64,000 nt of DNA. Origin: Megasphaera sp. AM44-1BH. GTDB lineage: Bacteria; Bacillota; Negativicutes; Veillonellales; Megasphaeraceae. The DNA lies in contig NZ_QSFA01000003.1 in assembly GCF_003467125.1 (NCBI RefSeq), forward strand, positions 110,565-174,564, given 5' to 3'. Below the pieces are notes generated by a model. It was not told the DNA's origin. It searched no databases and saw only the letters and a program-made list of their open reading frames with translations. The position numbers were made by a program, and so were the translations under genes. Below are positions 45,288 through 53,073 of this stretch, in pieces; positions within the stretch are counted from its first letter, which is position 1, and every line of letters starts with the position of its first letter.

Positions 45288-45901
45288 ATTCGTTCCTCCT
45301 GCTGCATCACGCTGTGTACGTGTGCCATAAATTGTTTTATTTTTTCATAATCTTTGACTCCATCCGTCTCGATTCCGCTGCTCACATCGACAGCAAACGG
45401 ATGATATGCCAGTGCCTGTTCCACATTTTCCGGATGAAGCCCTCCTGCCAGGAAAAAGGGACGGTGCACGCGGGACAAGAGCGACCAGTCAAAAACCTGC
45501 CCTGTCCCGCCGGTCCCGTGATCCAGCAGAATGTAATCGGCACTGCTGCACCGGACTGCCTCCAGTTGGTCTTCCCTGTCCAGGGAAAGAGCCTGAATGA
45601 CCGGTACGGAAATGATGTTTCGCAACTCCCGGATATAGTCCTCATCTTCACAGCCATGAAGCTGTACCAGCTGGATGGTTCCCTTTCTTACTAAATCGGC
45701 AATGTGATGAATGTCTTCGTTCTGGAAGACCCCTACAGCCTGGATTTCCGGTCGGAGATGATGCCGCAGGCTGGCCGCCAGTTCATCGGTTACGCGCCGT
45801 TTCTGTCCGGCAAAAACAAATCCAGCATAATCAGGCATTACCTCATTGGTCCATTCAATATCACACAACCGCTTCAGACCACAGAGCTTGACTTTTACCA
45901 T
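45284..45901 (-). CDS. trpF: Phosphoribosylanthranilate isomerase
   Basis: The 205-aa TIM barrel converts phosphoribosylanthranilate to the carboxyphenylamino-deoxyribulose phosphate. The catalytic Cys is in VKVKLCGLKR, the general acid Asp in DYILLDHGTGGTGQVFDW, and phosphate contacts are in FLAGGLHPENV and DVSSGIETDGVKD. ATG at 45901 is one base after the trpC stop, with AGGTGA just upstream inside trpC. It is a separate gene here, not fused to trpC as in enterobacteria. Confidence 0.96.
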   Translation of the reverse strand: MVKVKLCGLKRLCDIEWTNEVMPDYAGFVFAGQKRRVTDELAASLRHHLRPEIQAVGVFQNEDIHHIADLVRKGTIQLVQLHGCEDEDYIRELRNIISVPVIQALSLDREDQLEAVRCSSADYILLDHGTGGTGQVFDWSLLSRVHRPFFLAGGLHPENVEQALAYHPFAVDVSSGIETDGVKDYEKIKQFMAHVHSVMQQEERI

Positions 45902-45902
45902 A

Positions 45903-46682
45903 TCATTCACCTGCCAGTTCAGCCAGCATGGCTTTTTTATCAGCAGCCCGCATCAGCGTTTCACCTATGAGTACGGCATCGACGCCGTGTTCCCTGAGCG
46001 TCCTCGTGTGAGCGGCCGTTTTGATTCCGCTTTCTGCCACAAACAGAATGGACGGAGGAACCATGGGCCGCAGGCGGCAGCTCGTAGAAAGAGATACGGT
46101 AAAATCTTTCAGATTGCGGTTATTGACACCAATGATACGCGCTCCGGCCGCTACGGCCCGGCGCACTTCCTGCTCATCGTGGGCTTCAACCAGGGCCGAA
46201 AGCCCCAGAGAATCGGCCAACGCAAAGAACCGCCGTAATGTGTCATCATCGAGGATGGCGCATATAAGGAGAATAGCTGCCGCCCCATTGGCCCGTGCTT
46301 CATAAATCTGGTATTCATCAATGATAAAATCTTTGCGCAGGACCGGGATAGAAACCTGGCTGGCAATATCCTTCAAATAGTCTATGCTGCCCTGAAAATA
46401 ATCCCGCTCGGTCAGGCAGGAAATCGCCGCTGCCCCTGCCTCTTCATACGCTCTGGCAATAGTGACATATGGGAAATCAGGAGCAATCAGGCCTTTCGAT
46501 GGCGAAGCTCTCTTGACTTCACAAATAAAGGACAGTCCATCCTGCGCCAGTGCTTTTTCAAAGGGGAAACCCTGTTTTTGCGGCGCCGACAAGGCCGTTT
46601 TTTTCATGATTTCCGGGGAAATCTGTTCTTTATCTGCTGCCAGCCGTCTGGCTACGGCAGCGGTAATATCATCCAGTATCAT
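45903..46682 (-). CDS. trpC: Indole-3-glycerol phosphate synthase
   Basis: The 259-aa TIM barrel closes the indole ring. Signatures: FICEVKRASPSKGLI with the catalytic Lys, VLRKDFIIDEYQIYEARANGAAAILLI with catalytic Lys/Glu, IIGVNNRNLKDF, and VAESGIKT. The start follows AGGTGG and lies 12 bases after the trpD stop. Length matches single-domain TrpC proteins. Confidence 0.97.
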   Translation of the reverse strand: MILDDITAAVARRLAADKEQISPEIMKKTALSAPQKQGFPFEKALAQDGLSFICEVKRASPSKGLIAPDFPYVTIARAYEEAGAAAISCLTERDYFQGSIDYLKDIASQVSIPVLRKDFIIDEYQIYEARANGAAAILLICAILDDDTLRRFFALADSLGLSALVEAHDEQEVRRAVAAGARIIGVNNRNLKDFTVSLSTSCRLRPMVPPSILFVAESGIKTAAHTRTLREHGVDAVLIGETLMRAADKKAMLAELAGE

Positions 46683-46694
46683 CGTCTGCCACCT

Positions 46695-47717
46695 TTACTG
46701 ATTGCTGACAGCAATGCAGCGATTCAGCGTTTCCGTCGCCTTGCCGCTATCTATCAGAGAAGCCGCCAGGGCAACGCCATCGGCTATAGAAGCGGCCTTG
46801 CGGGCCACAAACAGTGCAGCTCCGGCATTGAGCAGCACGACATTGCGTTTCGTTCCCTGAATCTTGCCTTTCAGGATATCCCGGGTAATCTGTGCGTTTT
46901 CTTCCGGTTTGCCGCCGACCAGGTCGTCCTTCGTTCCCGGCACCAGTCCAAAGTCTTCCGGCCGGATGACCGAAGTCCGGTAATATCCGTCACGCAGTTC
47001 GCAGATTGTCGTCGGACCATTCGGCGATATTTCATCGAGCTTTTCCTGTCCATAGGCGACAATAGCCCGTTTGACTCCGAGAGAATCGAGAACTTTTACC
47101 AGCGGTTCTACGAGATATTCATCGTATACGCCGAGGAGGAACATTTCCGGTCTGGCCGGGTTGGTCAGCGGCCCGAGGATATTGAATACCGTCCGGAACC
47201 CGAGCTCTTTGCGGATGGGACCGACATATTTCATGGCGGCGTGATATTTCTGGGCAAACATAAAGCAGAAATTCGTTTCCTTCAGCATCGTAAGGGCCAG
47301 ATCCGGATCCTGCTGTATATTGATTCCCAATGCTTCCAGGCAATCTGCCGTACCGCATAAAGAAGAAGCGGCCCGGTTGCCGTGTTTGGCTACTTTGACA
47401 CCGGCTGAAGCAATAACCATAGCGGCCGTCGTGGAAATATTGAAGGAATGGGCCCCGTCACCGCCGGTACCGACGATTTCCAGCACTTCCATGCCCGGAT
47501 GAGGAACTGGCGTCGCCAGGGAACGCATCGCTTCGGCACATCCTGAAATTTCATCGATGGTTTCTGCTTTCGTGCTCTTCGTAGAAAGAGCGGAAAGAAA
47601 AGCCGCATTCTGCGTCGGCGTCGTTTCCCCCTTCATGATTTCCAGCATGACTGTTTTTGCTTCATCGTACGTCAGGTCACCTTTGCTGACAATTTTAATA
47701 ATCGCTTCTTTAATCAT
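46695..47717 (-). CDS. trpD: Anthranilate phosphoribosyltransferase
   Basis: The 340-aa enzyme attaches phosphoribose to anthranilate. Glycine-rich PRPP loop VGTGGDGAHSFNISTTAAMV, KHGNRAASSLCGTADCLEALG, and RKELGFRTVFNILGPLTNPA are all present. GAGGGGGAGTTATC precedes the ATG. It is separate from trpG, with a 28-base gap, not fused as in E. coli. Confidence 0.97.
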   Translation of the reverse strand: MIKEAIIKIVSKGDLTYDEAKTVMLEIMKGETTPTQNAAFLSALSTKSTKAETIDEISGCAEAMRSLATPVPHPGMEVLEIVGTGGDGAHSFNISTTAAMVIASAGVKVAKHGNRAASSLCGTADCLEALGINIQQDPDLALTMLKETNFCFMFAQKYHAAMKYVGPIRKELGFRTVFNILGPLTNPARPEMFLLGVYDEYLVEPLVKVLDSLGVKRAIVAYGQEKLDEISPNGPTTICELRDGYYRTSVIRPEDFGLVPGTKDDLVGGKPEENAQITRDILKGKIQGTKRNVVLLNAGAALFVARKAASIADGVALAASLIDSGKATETLNRCIAVSNQ

Positions 47718-47745
47718 GATAACTCCCCCTCTGTTCTATACCGTA

Positions 47746-48318
47746 TCAGATATGCATATTCAAAAAATTCTGTATCATAATCGGCCCCTGCGGGGTCAGG
47801 ATCGATTCCGGATGGAACTGCAGGCCGTATGTCGGATAGTCCTTGTGACGTACTGCCATGATTTCTCCATCTTCTGTCCGGGCCAGCACCTGTAATTCAT
47901 CAGGCAGCGTATGCGGATCCAGTGCCAGCGAATGATACCTTCCTACATCGATACGACTTCCCAGTCCGGAAAACAGCGGATCTTCCGTATTGACTTCCAC
48001 AACGGACTGCTTGCCATGCATCAACTCTTTGGCATAGGTAATCGTACCACCGTAGGCTTCACACAAGGCCTGATGGCCCAGGCAGACGCCGAGGAGCGGT
48101 ACTTTTCCCGTGAAATACGTAATGGCCTGTTCACAAATCCCTGCATCAGCCGGTCTTCCCGGTCCCGGTGAAATGATGATGTGATCCGGATTCATAGCCG
48201 CAATTTCCTCTACGTTCTTTTCATCATTGCGGACCGGTGTAATGTCCGGGTCGAACTGACCCAGAAGCTGATACAGATTATACGTAAAACTATCATAATT
48301 ATCGATGAGTACAATCAT
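47746..48318 (-). CDS. trpG: Anthranilate synthase component II (glutamine amidotransferase)
   Basis: The 190-aa class I amidotransferase supplies ammonia to TrpE. The catalytic Cys is in PLLGVCLGHQALCEAYGG, the His-Glu pair in GLQFHPESILT, and the start IVLIDNYDSFTYNL and HIIISPGPGRP are typical. The ATG overlaps the trpE stop by 4 bases and has GGAGGG upstream. It might also serve 4-amino-4-deoxychorismate synthase, as in Bacillus, but no pab gene is nearby. Confidence 0.96.
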   Translation of the reverse strand: MIVLIDNYDSFTYNLYQLLGQFDPDITPVRNDEKNVEEIAAMNPDHIIISPGPGRPADAGICEQAITYFTGKVPLLGVCLGHQALCEAYGGTITYAKELMHGKQSVVEVNTEDPLFSGLGSRIDVGRYHSLALDPHTLPDELQVLARTEDGEIMAVRHKDYPTYGLQFHPESILTPQGPIMIQNFLNMHI

Positions 48319-49784
48319 TGGTCTATCCCTCCATCGGCCTTTTCCAACGCGAGTACAACGGCTTTTGCCTTATTGATGCATTCCTGATGTTCCTGTTCCG
48401 GAATGCTGTCCGCTACGATACCGGCACCGGAGCAGACGAAGACATGATTCTTTTTCTTGTATGCCAGGCGGATGCCGATACAGCAGTCCATGTTCCCCGT
48501 AAAATCAATATACCCGATGGCTCCGCCGTAAACGCCCCGTTTATGGCCTTCCAGTTCATCGATGATTTCACAGGCCCGGATTTTGGGAGCCCCGGAAAGT
48601 GTCCCGGCCGGCAGCACCGAGGCAATGGCATCGACGGCCGTCTTGTCTGGCCGTATCCGGCTGTGCACAGTTGAACCAATATGCATGATATGGGAAAAGC
48701 GGAGTACATCGAGATATTTTTCCACGTGGACGCTGCCAAATTCACTGATACGTCCCAGATCGTTCCGCCCCAGATCGACGAGCATATTATGTTCTGCCAA
48801 TTCCTTGGCGTTGTGAAGTAATTCCTGTTCCAGCGCCTTATCTTCTTCCGGCGTCTTTCCCCGCGGACGCGAGCCTGCCAGCGGAAAGGTAAATAAATCG
48901 CCATCTTCCAGCCGGGTCAGTGTTTCCGGAGACGATCCGGCCAGCTCGATTTCATCACCGGAAAAGAAGAACATGTACGGCGAAGGATTCAGCGTGCGCA
49001 GTACACGGTACGTATCGAGCAGACTGCCTTCGGCTTCGGCCATCATGCGGTTGGAGAGGACGACCTGGAAAATATCGCCTTCCCGGATGTATTCCTTTCC
49101 ATTTTCCACCATGCGGCAATATTCGTCTTTTGTAAAAAGAGGTTTGAACTCACTTTTAAGAGAAAGGGGAATATTCCGGGCCTTTTCCCCTCTGCGGATG
49201 AGTTCTTCCATGCGCTGCAGTTCCAGCATAGCCCGGTTGTAATTTTCATCAGCCGATTCCAGCCGGACATTGACGATGAGATAAATCTGCTGTTTGAGAT
49301 TATCGAATACGATGACCTTATCAAAAAGCATGAGGTCAAAATCATTGAATCCGTCATCATCTTTTGCCTGCAGTTTCAAAGATGGTTCTGCATATTTGAT
49401 GAAATCATAAGCAAAATACCCGACAAGGCCGCCTGTAAATGGAGGCATACCATCAATACGCGGTGCTTTATTATCGTCCAGAATCTGGCTGATAAATGTT
49501 TCCGGATGCTGCGACCGGACCGTGACTTCCGCCCCGGTCTTGATATGGACAACGCCGTCTTTGCAATAGATGCCCATCTGCGGATCGTATCCGATAAAAC
49601 TGTACCGGCCCCAGCGCTGGCTGTCTTCCATACTTTCCAGCAGATAGCAATGGGAGCTGACATTTTTGACGATGCGCAGCACTTCGACGGGAGTACGTAC
49701 ATCGGCATATATACTGCGGCACAAGGGTACAACCTTATAGGTGCCGGCATATTTTTTTATTTCTTCCAGACTCAGCGTTTCCAT
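48315..49784 (-). CDS. trpE: Anthranilate synthase component I
   Basis: The 489-aa enzyme makes anthranilate from chorismate. Visible: the N-terminal feedback segment LLESMEDSQRWGRYSFIG (the LLES motif binds tryptophan in this family), the chorismate domain with QVVLSNRM, FTFPLAGSRPRGKT, DLGRNDLGRI, and LPAGTLSGAPKIRA. AGAGGAGGTTCTT precedes the ATG. It is the first gene of the trp operon and sits directly behind the T-box leader, so it is controlled by uncharged tRNA-Trp as well as feedback inhibition. Confidence 0.97.
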   Translation of the reverse strand: METLSLEEIKKYAGTYKVVPLCRSIYADVRTPVEVLRIVKNVSSHCYLLESMEDSQRWGRYSFIGYDPQMGIYCKDGVVHIKTGAEVTVRSQHPETFISQILDDNKAPRIDGMPPFTGGLVGYFAYDFIKYAEPSLKLQAKDDDGFNDFDLMLFDKVIVFDNLKQQIYLIVNVRLESADENYNRAMLELQRMEELIRRGEKARNIPLSLKSEFKPLFTKDEYCRMVENGKEYIREGDIFQVVLSNRMMAEAEGSLLDTYRVLRTLNPSPYMFFFSGDEIELAGSSPETLTRLEDGDLFTFPLAGSRPRGKTPEEDKALEQELLHNAKELAEHNMLVDLGRNDLGRISEFGSVHVEKYLDVLRFSHIMHIGSTVHSRIRPDKTAVDAIASVLPAGTLSGAPKIRACEIIDELEGHKRGVYGGAIGYIDFTGNMDCCIGIRLAYKKKNHVFVCSGAGIVADSIPEQEHQECINKAKAVVLALEKADGGIDQ

Positions 49785-49807
49785 AAGAACCTCCTCTATT
49801 CAGACAC

Positions 49808-50095
49808 CAAAAAACCGCCCCTGACAATTGTACATATTGTCAAGGACGGTTAACTTATACCGCGGTGCCACCTTGCTTCAGGATCTGACTCCTGCTCTCG
49901 ACGGAATACCATCATATTCCCGGCAACTGACGTATGCCTCCACGTCGCAGAATACTCAGCATCAGCTTTTGACTGCGCCCTCAGCGGTCCATTTAACAAG
50001 CTGCTTACGGCCGGCTCTCAGCACCCCGGCTCTCTGTACGTGCACGTCATGTTTTTACTTCCGCCTCAAAGGTTTTGGGACGATGTTCATTTAAT
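49808..50095 (-). promoter_or_regulatory. Tryptophan T-box leader of the trp operon
   Basis: On the minus strand the leader contains the T-box core GCAAGGTGGCACCGCGG (49860-49876), followed by a terminator stem ACCG(T/C)CC...GG(A/G)CGGT with T-run (49809-49850), the normal antiterminator/terminator switch. Stem I lies toward 50095 with the AGAGAGCCGGGGTGCTGAGAG-type distal part split over its arms. The likely specifier is TGG (Trp) at 49989-49991 in AAATGGACC. Uncharged tRNA-Trp should stabilise antitermination. Confidence 0.92.
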
Positions 50096-50102
50096 GTACC
50101 AA

Positions 50103-50131
50103 ATCATACACCGCCATATGTCACTTGTCAA
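50103..50131 (-). promoter_or_regulatory. Promoter of the trp operon
   Basis: On the minus strand TTGACA (50131-50126) and TATGAT (50108-50103) are 17 bases apart, directly upstream of the T-box leader. Confidence 0.88.
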
Positions 50132-50333
50132 GTACCAGCGGATATAGTAAAACGTAATACGTTTGAAAATGTGACGAACTTGTGAAATAAACAGAAGTAG
50201 AAACTCATGCTATATGAAAAAATGTGCGTGTGATTATAATAAATTCCCCTGTTCTCTTCCAGTTCATTCCCTGTGCAAGCCCTGTCTCCCATGCTATACT
50301 AAAAAAAATACTACCTGCAAGGAGGGATTTTAT

Positions 50334-50861
50334 ATGGACACGGGACTCATTCATATTTATTGCGGAGACGGCAAGGGAAAAACGACGGCATCCCTGGGAC
50401 TGACCATCCGCTGTGCCGGCCGCGGCGGCAGAGTATTATTCACCCAGTTCCTCAAGGACATGGAAACGGGGGAACTGGCTTCACTGGCCCGCATCCCCGG
50501 CATTACGGTCATCCGCGGCAAGGGATTTAAAAAATTCACCTTCCAGATGACACCGGACGAACTGGCGGAAGCAAAAAAAATCCAGACCCGCATGTTCGAT
50601 GAAATCGTAGACAAAGTCCGCAAGGATACGCCGGACATGCTCGTCCTCGATGAAATACTCGTCACCTGCAGCCTGGACCTTCTCGATGAAGAAAAAGTAT
50701 TGCAGTTCCTGCGCACAAAGCCGGAAAAACTGGAAGTCGTCATGACCGGCCGCAATCCTTCGCAGGCCCTCATCGACATGGCGGACTACGTATCGGAAAT
50801 CTGTAAGCGCAAACACCCCTTCGATAAGGGAATCGGTGCCCGCATCGGCATCGAAGAATGA
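50334..50861 (+). CDS. cobO: Cob(I)yrinic acid a,c-diamide adenosyltransferase (CobO/BtuR/CobA family)
   Basis: The 175-aa enzyme adds the adenosyl group to cobalt in corrinoids. The P-loop GDGKGKTTASLGL at residues 10-22, the LVLDEILV segment, and VVMTGRNPSQALIDMADYVSEI are family hallmarks. ATG at 50334 follows GCAAGGAGGGATTTTAT. An upstream in-frame extension is Cys-rich and lacks a ribosome site. No other cobalamin genes are adjacent, so it may act in salvage, and adenosylcobalamin could be needed for the B12-binding fusion protein encoded nearby. Confidence 0.93.
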   Translation: MDTGLIHIYCGDGKGKTTASLGLTIRCAGRGGRVLFTQFLKDMETGELASLARIPGITVIRGKGFKKFTFQMTPDELAEAKKIQTRMFDEIVDKVRKDTPDMLVLDEILVTCSLDLLDEEKVLQFLRTKPEKLEVVMTGRNPSQALIDMADYVSEICKRKHPFDKGIGARIGIEE

Positions 50862-50862
50862 T

Positions 50863-51747
50863 ATGATGAACTCATCAGTCAGTGCCTGGAAAGGTCCGGC
50901 ATTGCTTCTGTCTGCCTGCATCATATGGGGATGCCAGTTTCCCGTTAGTAAAGCAGTCCTTACGGTCATCGATCCCATGGAACTCGTGTTTCTGCGCCTC
51001 GTCATCGGAGTTCTATGCCTGCTTATTATCGGCCTTTTCTGTCACGTTTCATGGAAAATAGAACGGCAGCACTGGCCACTCCTTCTCCTCATGAGTCTTT
51101 CCGGGTATGTCATTTCTATCTGGGCCCAATTCTATGGGACAGCCCTTACAACATCCCAGATCAGTGCCATCATCATGTCCACCATTCCTATCGGAATGGT
51201 AATCCTGTCACGGCTTATCCTGAAAGAACACATTACCCGGCGCAAAGGACTGGCGGTCTGTACAGCTACAGCAGGCGTCATCATCATTATCGGCATCGGT
51301 GATATAGAACCGTCCCAACAGTTTGGCGGATTGCTGCTTCTTCTGGCTGTAATCACCGTCGCGCTGATGATGGTCCTGGTCAAAAAAGTACCATCCCGCT
51401 ACTCCATGCTGACCATTACCATGTACTGCATGCTCATATCCGATATCATACTGGCTCCATTCGAATCAGGAGGCATTCCTTCTGCTATTCTGGCCATGAT
51501 GTCCGACTGGCATCTTCTCGCCGGTGTGCTCTTCATAGGCATTTTTGCCACAGGCCTTGCGTATTATTTCTGGAACAAAGGCCTGACGTATATGTCCGCT
51601 TCTACAGGCGGCATGTACCTGTTCGTCCAGCCCATTACGGGAACACTACTGGGCTGGATGCTCCTGGGAGAAACCATCGGCCTCACCTTCCTCATCGGTA
51701 CAGCTATGATTCTGGGCAGCGGCCTGATTGTTGCCAAAGCCTCATGA
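50863..51747 (+). CDS. EamA/DMT-superfamily transporter
   Basis: The protein of about 294 aa has ten hydrophobic helices in two EamA repeats. Each repeat has the Trp/Gly/Pro start (LSACIIWGCQFPVSKAVL) and the ending with the MVILSRLILKEHITRRKGLAV pattern typical of the DMT superfamily. These usually export amino acids or metabolites. The ATG lies one base after the cobO stop, so the two are cotranscribed; an alternative start inside cobO is possible. Substrate unknown. Confidence 0.87.
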   Translation: MMNSSVSAWKGPALLLSACIIWGCQFPVSKAVLTVIDPMELVFLRLVIGVLCLLIIGLFCHVSWKIERQHWPLLLLMSLSGYVISIWAQFYGTALTTSQISAIIMSTIPIGMVILSRLILKEHITRRKGLAVCTATAGVIIIIGIGDIEPSQQFGGLLLLLAVITVALMMVLVKKVPSRYSMLTITMYCMLISDIILAPFESGGIPSAILAMMSDWHLLAGVLFIGIFATGLAYYFWNKGLTYMSASTGGMYLFVQPITGTLLGWMLLGETIGLTFLIGTAMILGSGLIVAKAS

Positions 51748-51760
51748 AAACAACTGCATA

Positions 51761-51809
51761 CAAAGAAACAGCCTGATACAGGACATTTCCTGGCCAGGCT
51801 GTTTCTTTG
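51761..51809. terminator. Bidirectional terminator
   Basis: CAAAGAAACAGCCTG pairs perfectly with CAGGCTGTTTCTTTG, between convergent genes. Confidence 0.9.
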
Positions 51810-51858
51810 TATGAGATTAGTGTAAAGTGAGGGGTAAACAAAATAATAGCAACATCTA

Positions 51859-53049
51859 CTACTGCCGGTACATATCGCGAAGTTTCCGGAAAGCCGGCAA
51901 AGAGCGTTCGATCATGTCCGGCTGTTTGCAGTACGAAATGCGGACATATCCCGGGCAATCAAATCCCGTCCCCGGTACGAGGAGAAGGTTAATCTTCTTG
52001 CCGTTTTCCATGAGCTGCATGTCATCGCCATCGGGTGTTTTCATGAATAAGTAGAAAGCTCCGCTGGGATATACACAGTCAAATCCCATTTCACTGAGAT
52101 TGTTGTACAGTGTCTTCCGGTTCTGATCATAGACACTGAAATCTGAAGTCATACCCATGCATTTCAGGATGACATGCTGATACAGAGTCGGCATATTGAC
52201 AAATCCCAGGGCACGACCGGCGCCACAAACGGCGGTATAAACATCTTTTCCGTCTTCTACGCCTTCCGGCACCAGGATATACCCGGCCCGGTTTCCCGGA
52301 AGGGACAGGGACTTACTGTACGAATAGAGAATAATCGTATCTTTATAGAACTTCGGCACATAGAGAATAGGGATGTGGTCATAGACAATTTCCCGGTACG
52401 GTTCATCGGAAATCAGATAAATGGGATGGCCCAGTTCCTGTGATTTTTCCCGCAGGAGATCCCCTAATTTCGTCAGCGTTTCTGCCGAATATACCATCCC
52501 TGACGGATTGTTTGGCGAATTAATCAGGACCGCTTTCGTCCGCGGCGTAATGGCTACTGCCAGTTTTTCTATATCGAGCTGGAAGTGTTTTGTATCTGGC
52601 GGTACGATGACAGCCTTTCCTCCCGGAACCGTAACAAATGTCTTGTATTCCGGATAATAAGGCGCGATGATAATGACTTCGTCTCCGTCCTGTTCAATCA
52701 GCGCTTTCATGATAATAGCCAGAGAGGCACTGGCCCCGCAGGTAAGATAGAAGTTATCTGCCTTAAGATCAGCCCCGTAAGTCTGATTCATATAATCAGC
52801 CAGTCCCTGGCGTACTTTGGGAAGACCCATAGCCGGGGTATAGCTGTTGATTTCCATGGGAGAATACTTCGTCGCCAGTTCGACAATGGCGTCCGATACA
52901 GCCTGCGGTGGCGGTACTGACGGGTTGCCGATACTGTAATCAAATACATTTTCTTCCCCTACATGTTCAGCCTGCTGCAGGCCGAACATGTAGAGCGTAC
53001 GAATCAGGTTGGCTTTGGCTCCCAATTCATACATTTTCGTTGCTACCAT
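51859..53049 (-). CDS. Class I/II PLP-dependent aminotransferase
   Basis: The 396-aa enzyme has YLTCGASASLAIIMKAL, NSPNNPSGMV, the PLP lysine in LYSYSKSLSLPGNRAGYI, and the closing Arg in GYVRISYCKQ. The SKSLSLPGNR variant marks a subgroup different from the two paralogues at 9015 and 21102 (which have SKxxAMTGWR). CAGGGAGGGATAG precedes the ATG. It is the last gene of an operon with an NSS symporter and the B12/DUF362 fusion, so it probably acts on the same amino acid. Confidence 0.9.
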   Translation of the reverse strand: MVATKMYELGAKANLIRTLYMFGLQQAEHVGEENVFDYSIGNPSVPPPQAVSDAIVELATKYSPMEINSYTPAMGLPKVRQGLADYMNQTYGADLKADNFYLTCGASASLAIIMKALIEQDGDEVIIIAPYYPEYKTFVTVPGGKAVIVPPDTKHFQLDIEKLAVAITPRTKAVLINSPNNPSGMVYSAETLTKLGDLLREKSQELGHPIYLISDEPYREIVYDHIPILYVPKFYKDTIILYSYSKSLSLPGNRAGYILVPEGVEDGKDVYTAVCGAGRALGFVNMPTLYQHVILKCMGMTSDFSVYDQNRKTLYNNLSEMGFDCVYPSGAFYLFMKTPDGDDMQLMENGKKINLLLVPGTGFDCPGYVRISYCKQPDMIERSLPAFRKLRDMYRQ

Positions 53050-53073
53050 ATCTATCCCTCCCTGATGGTTGTA

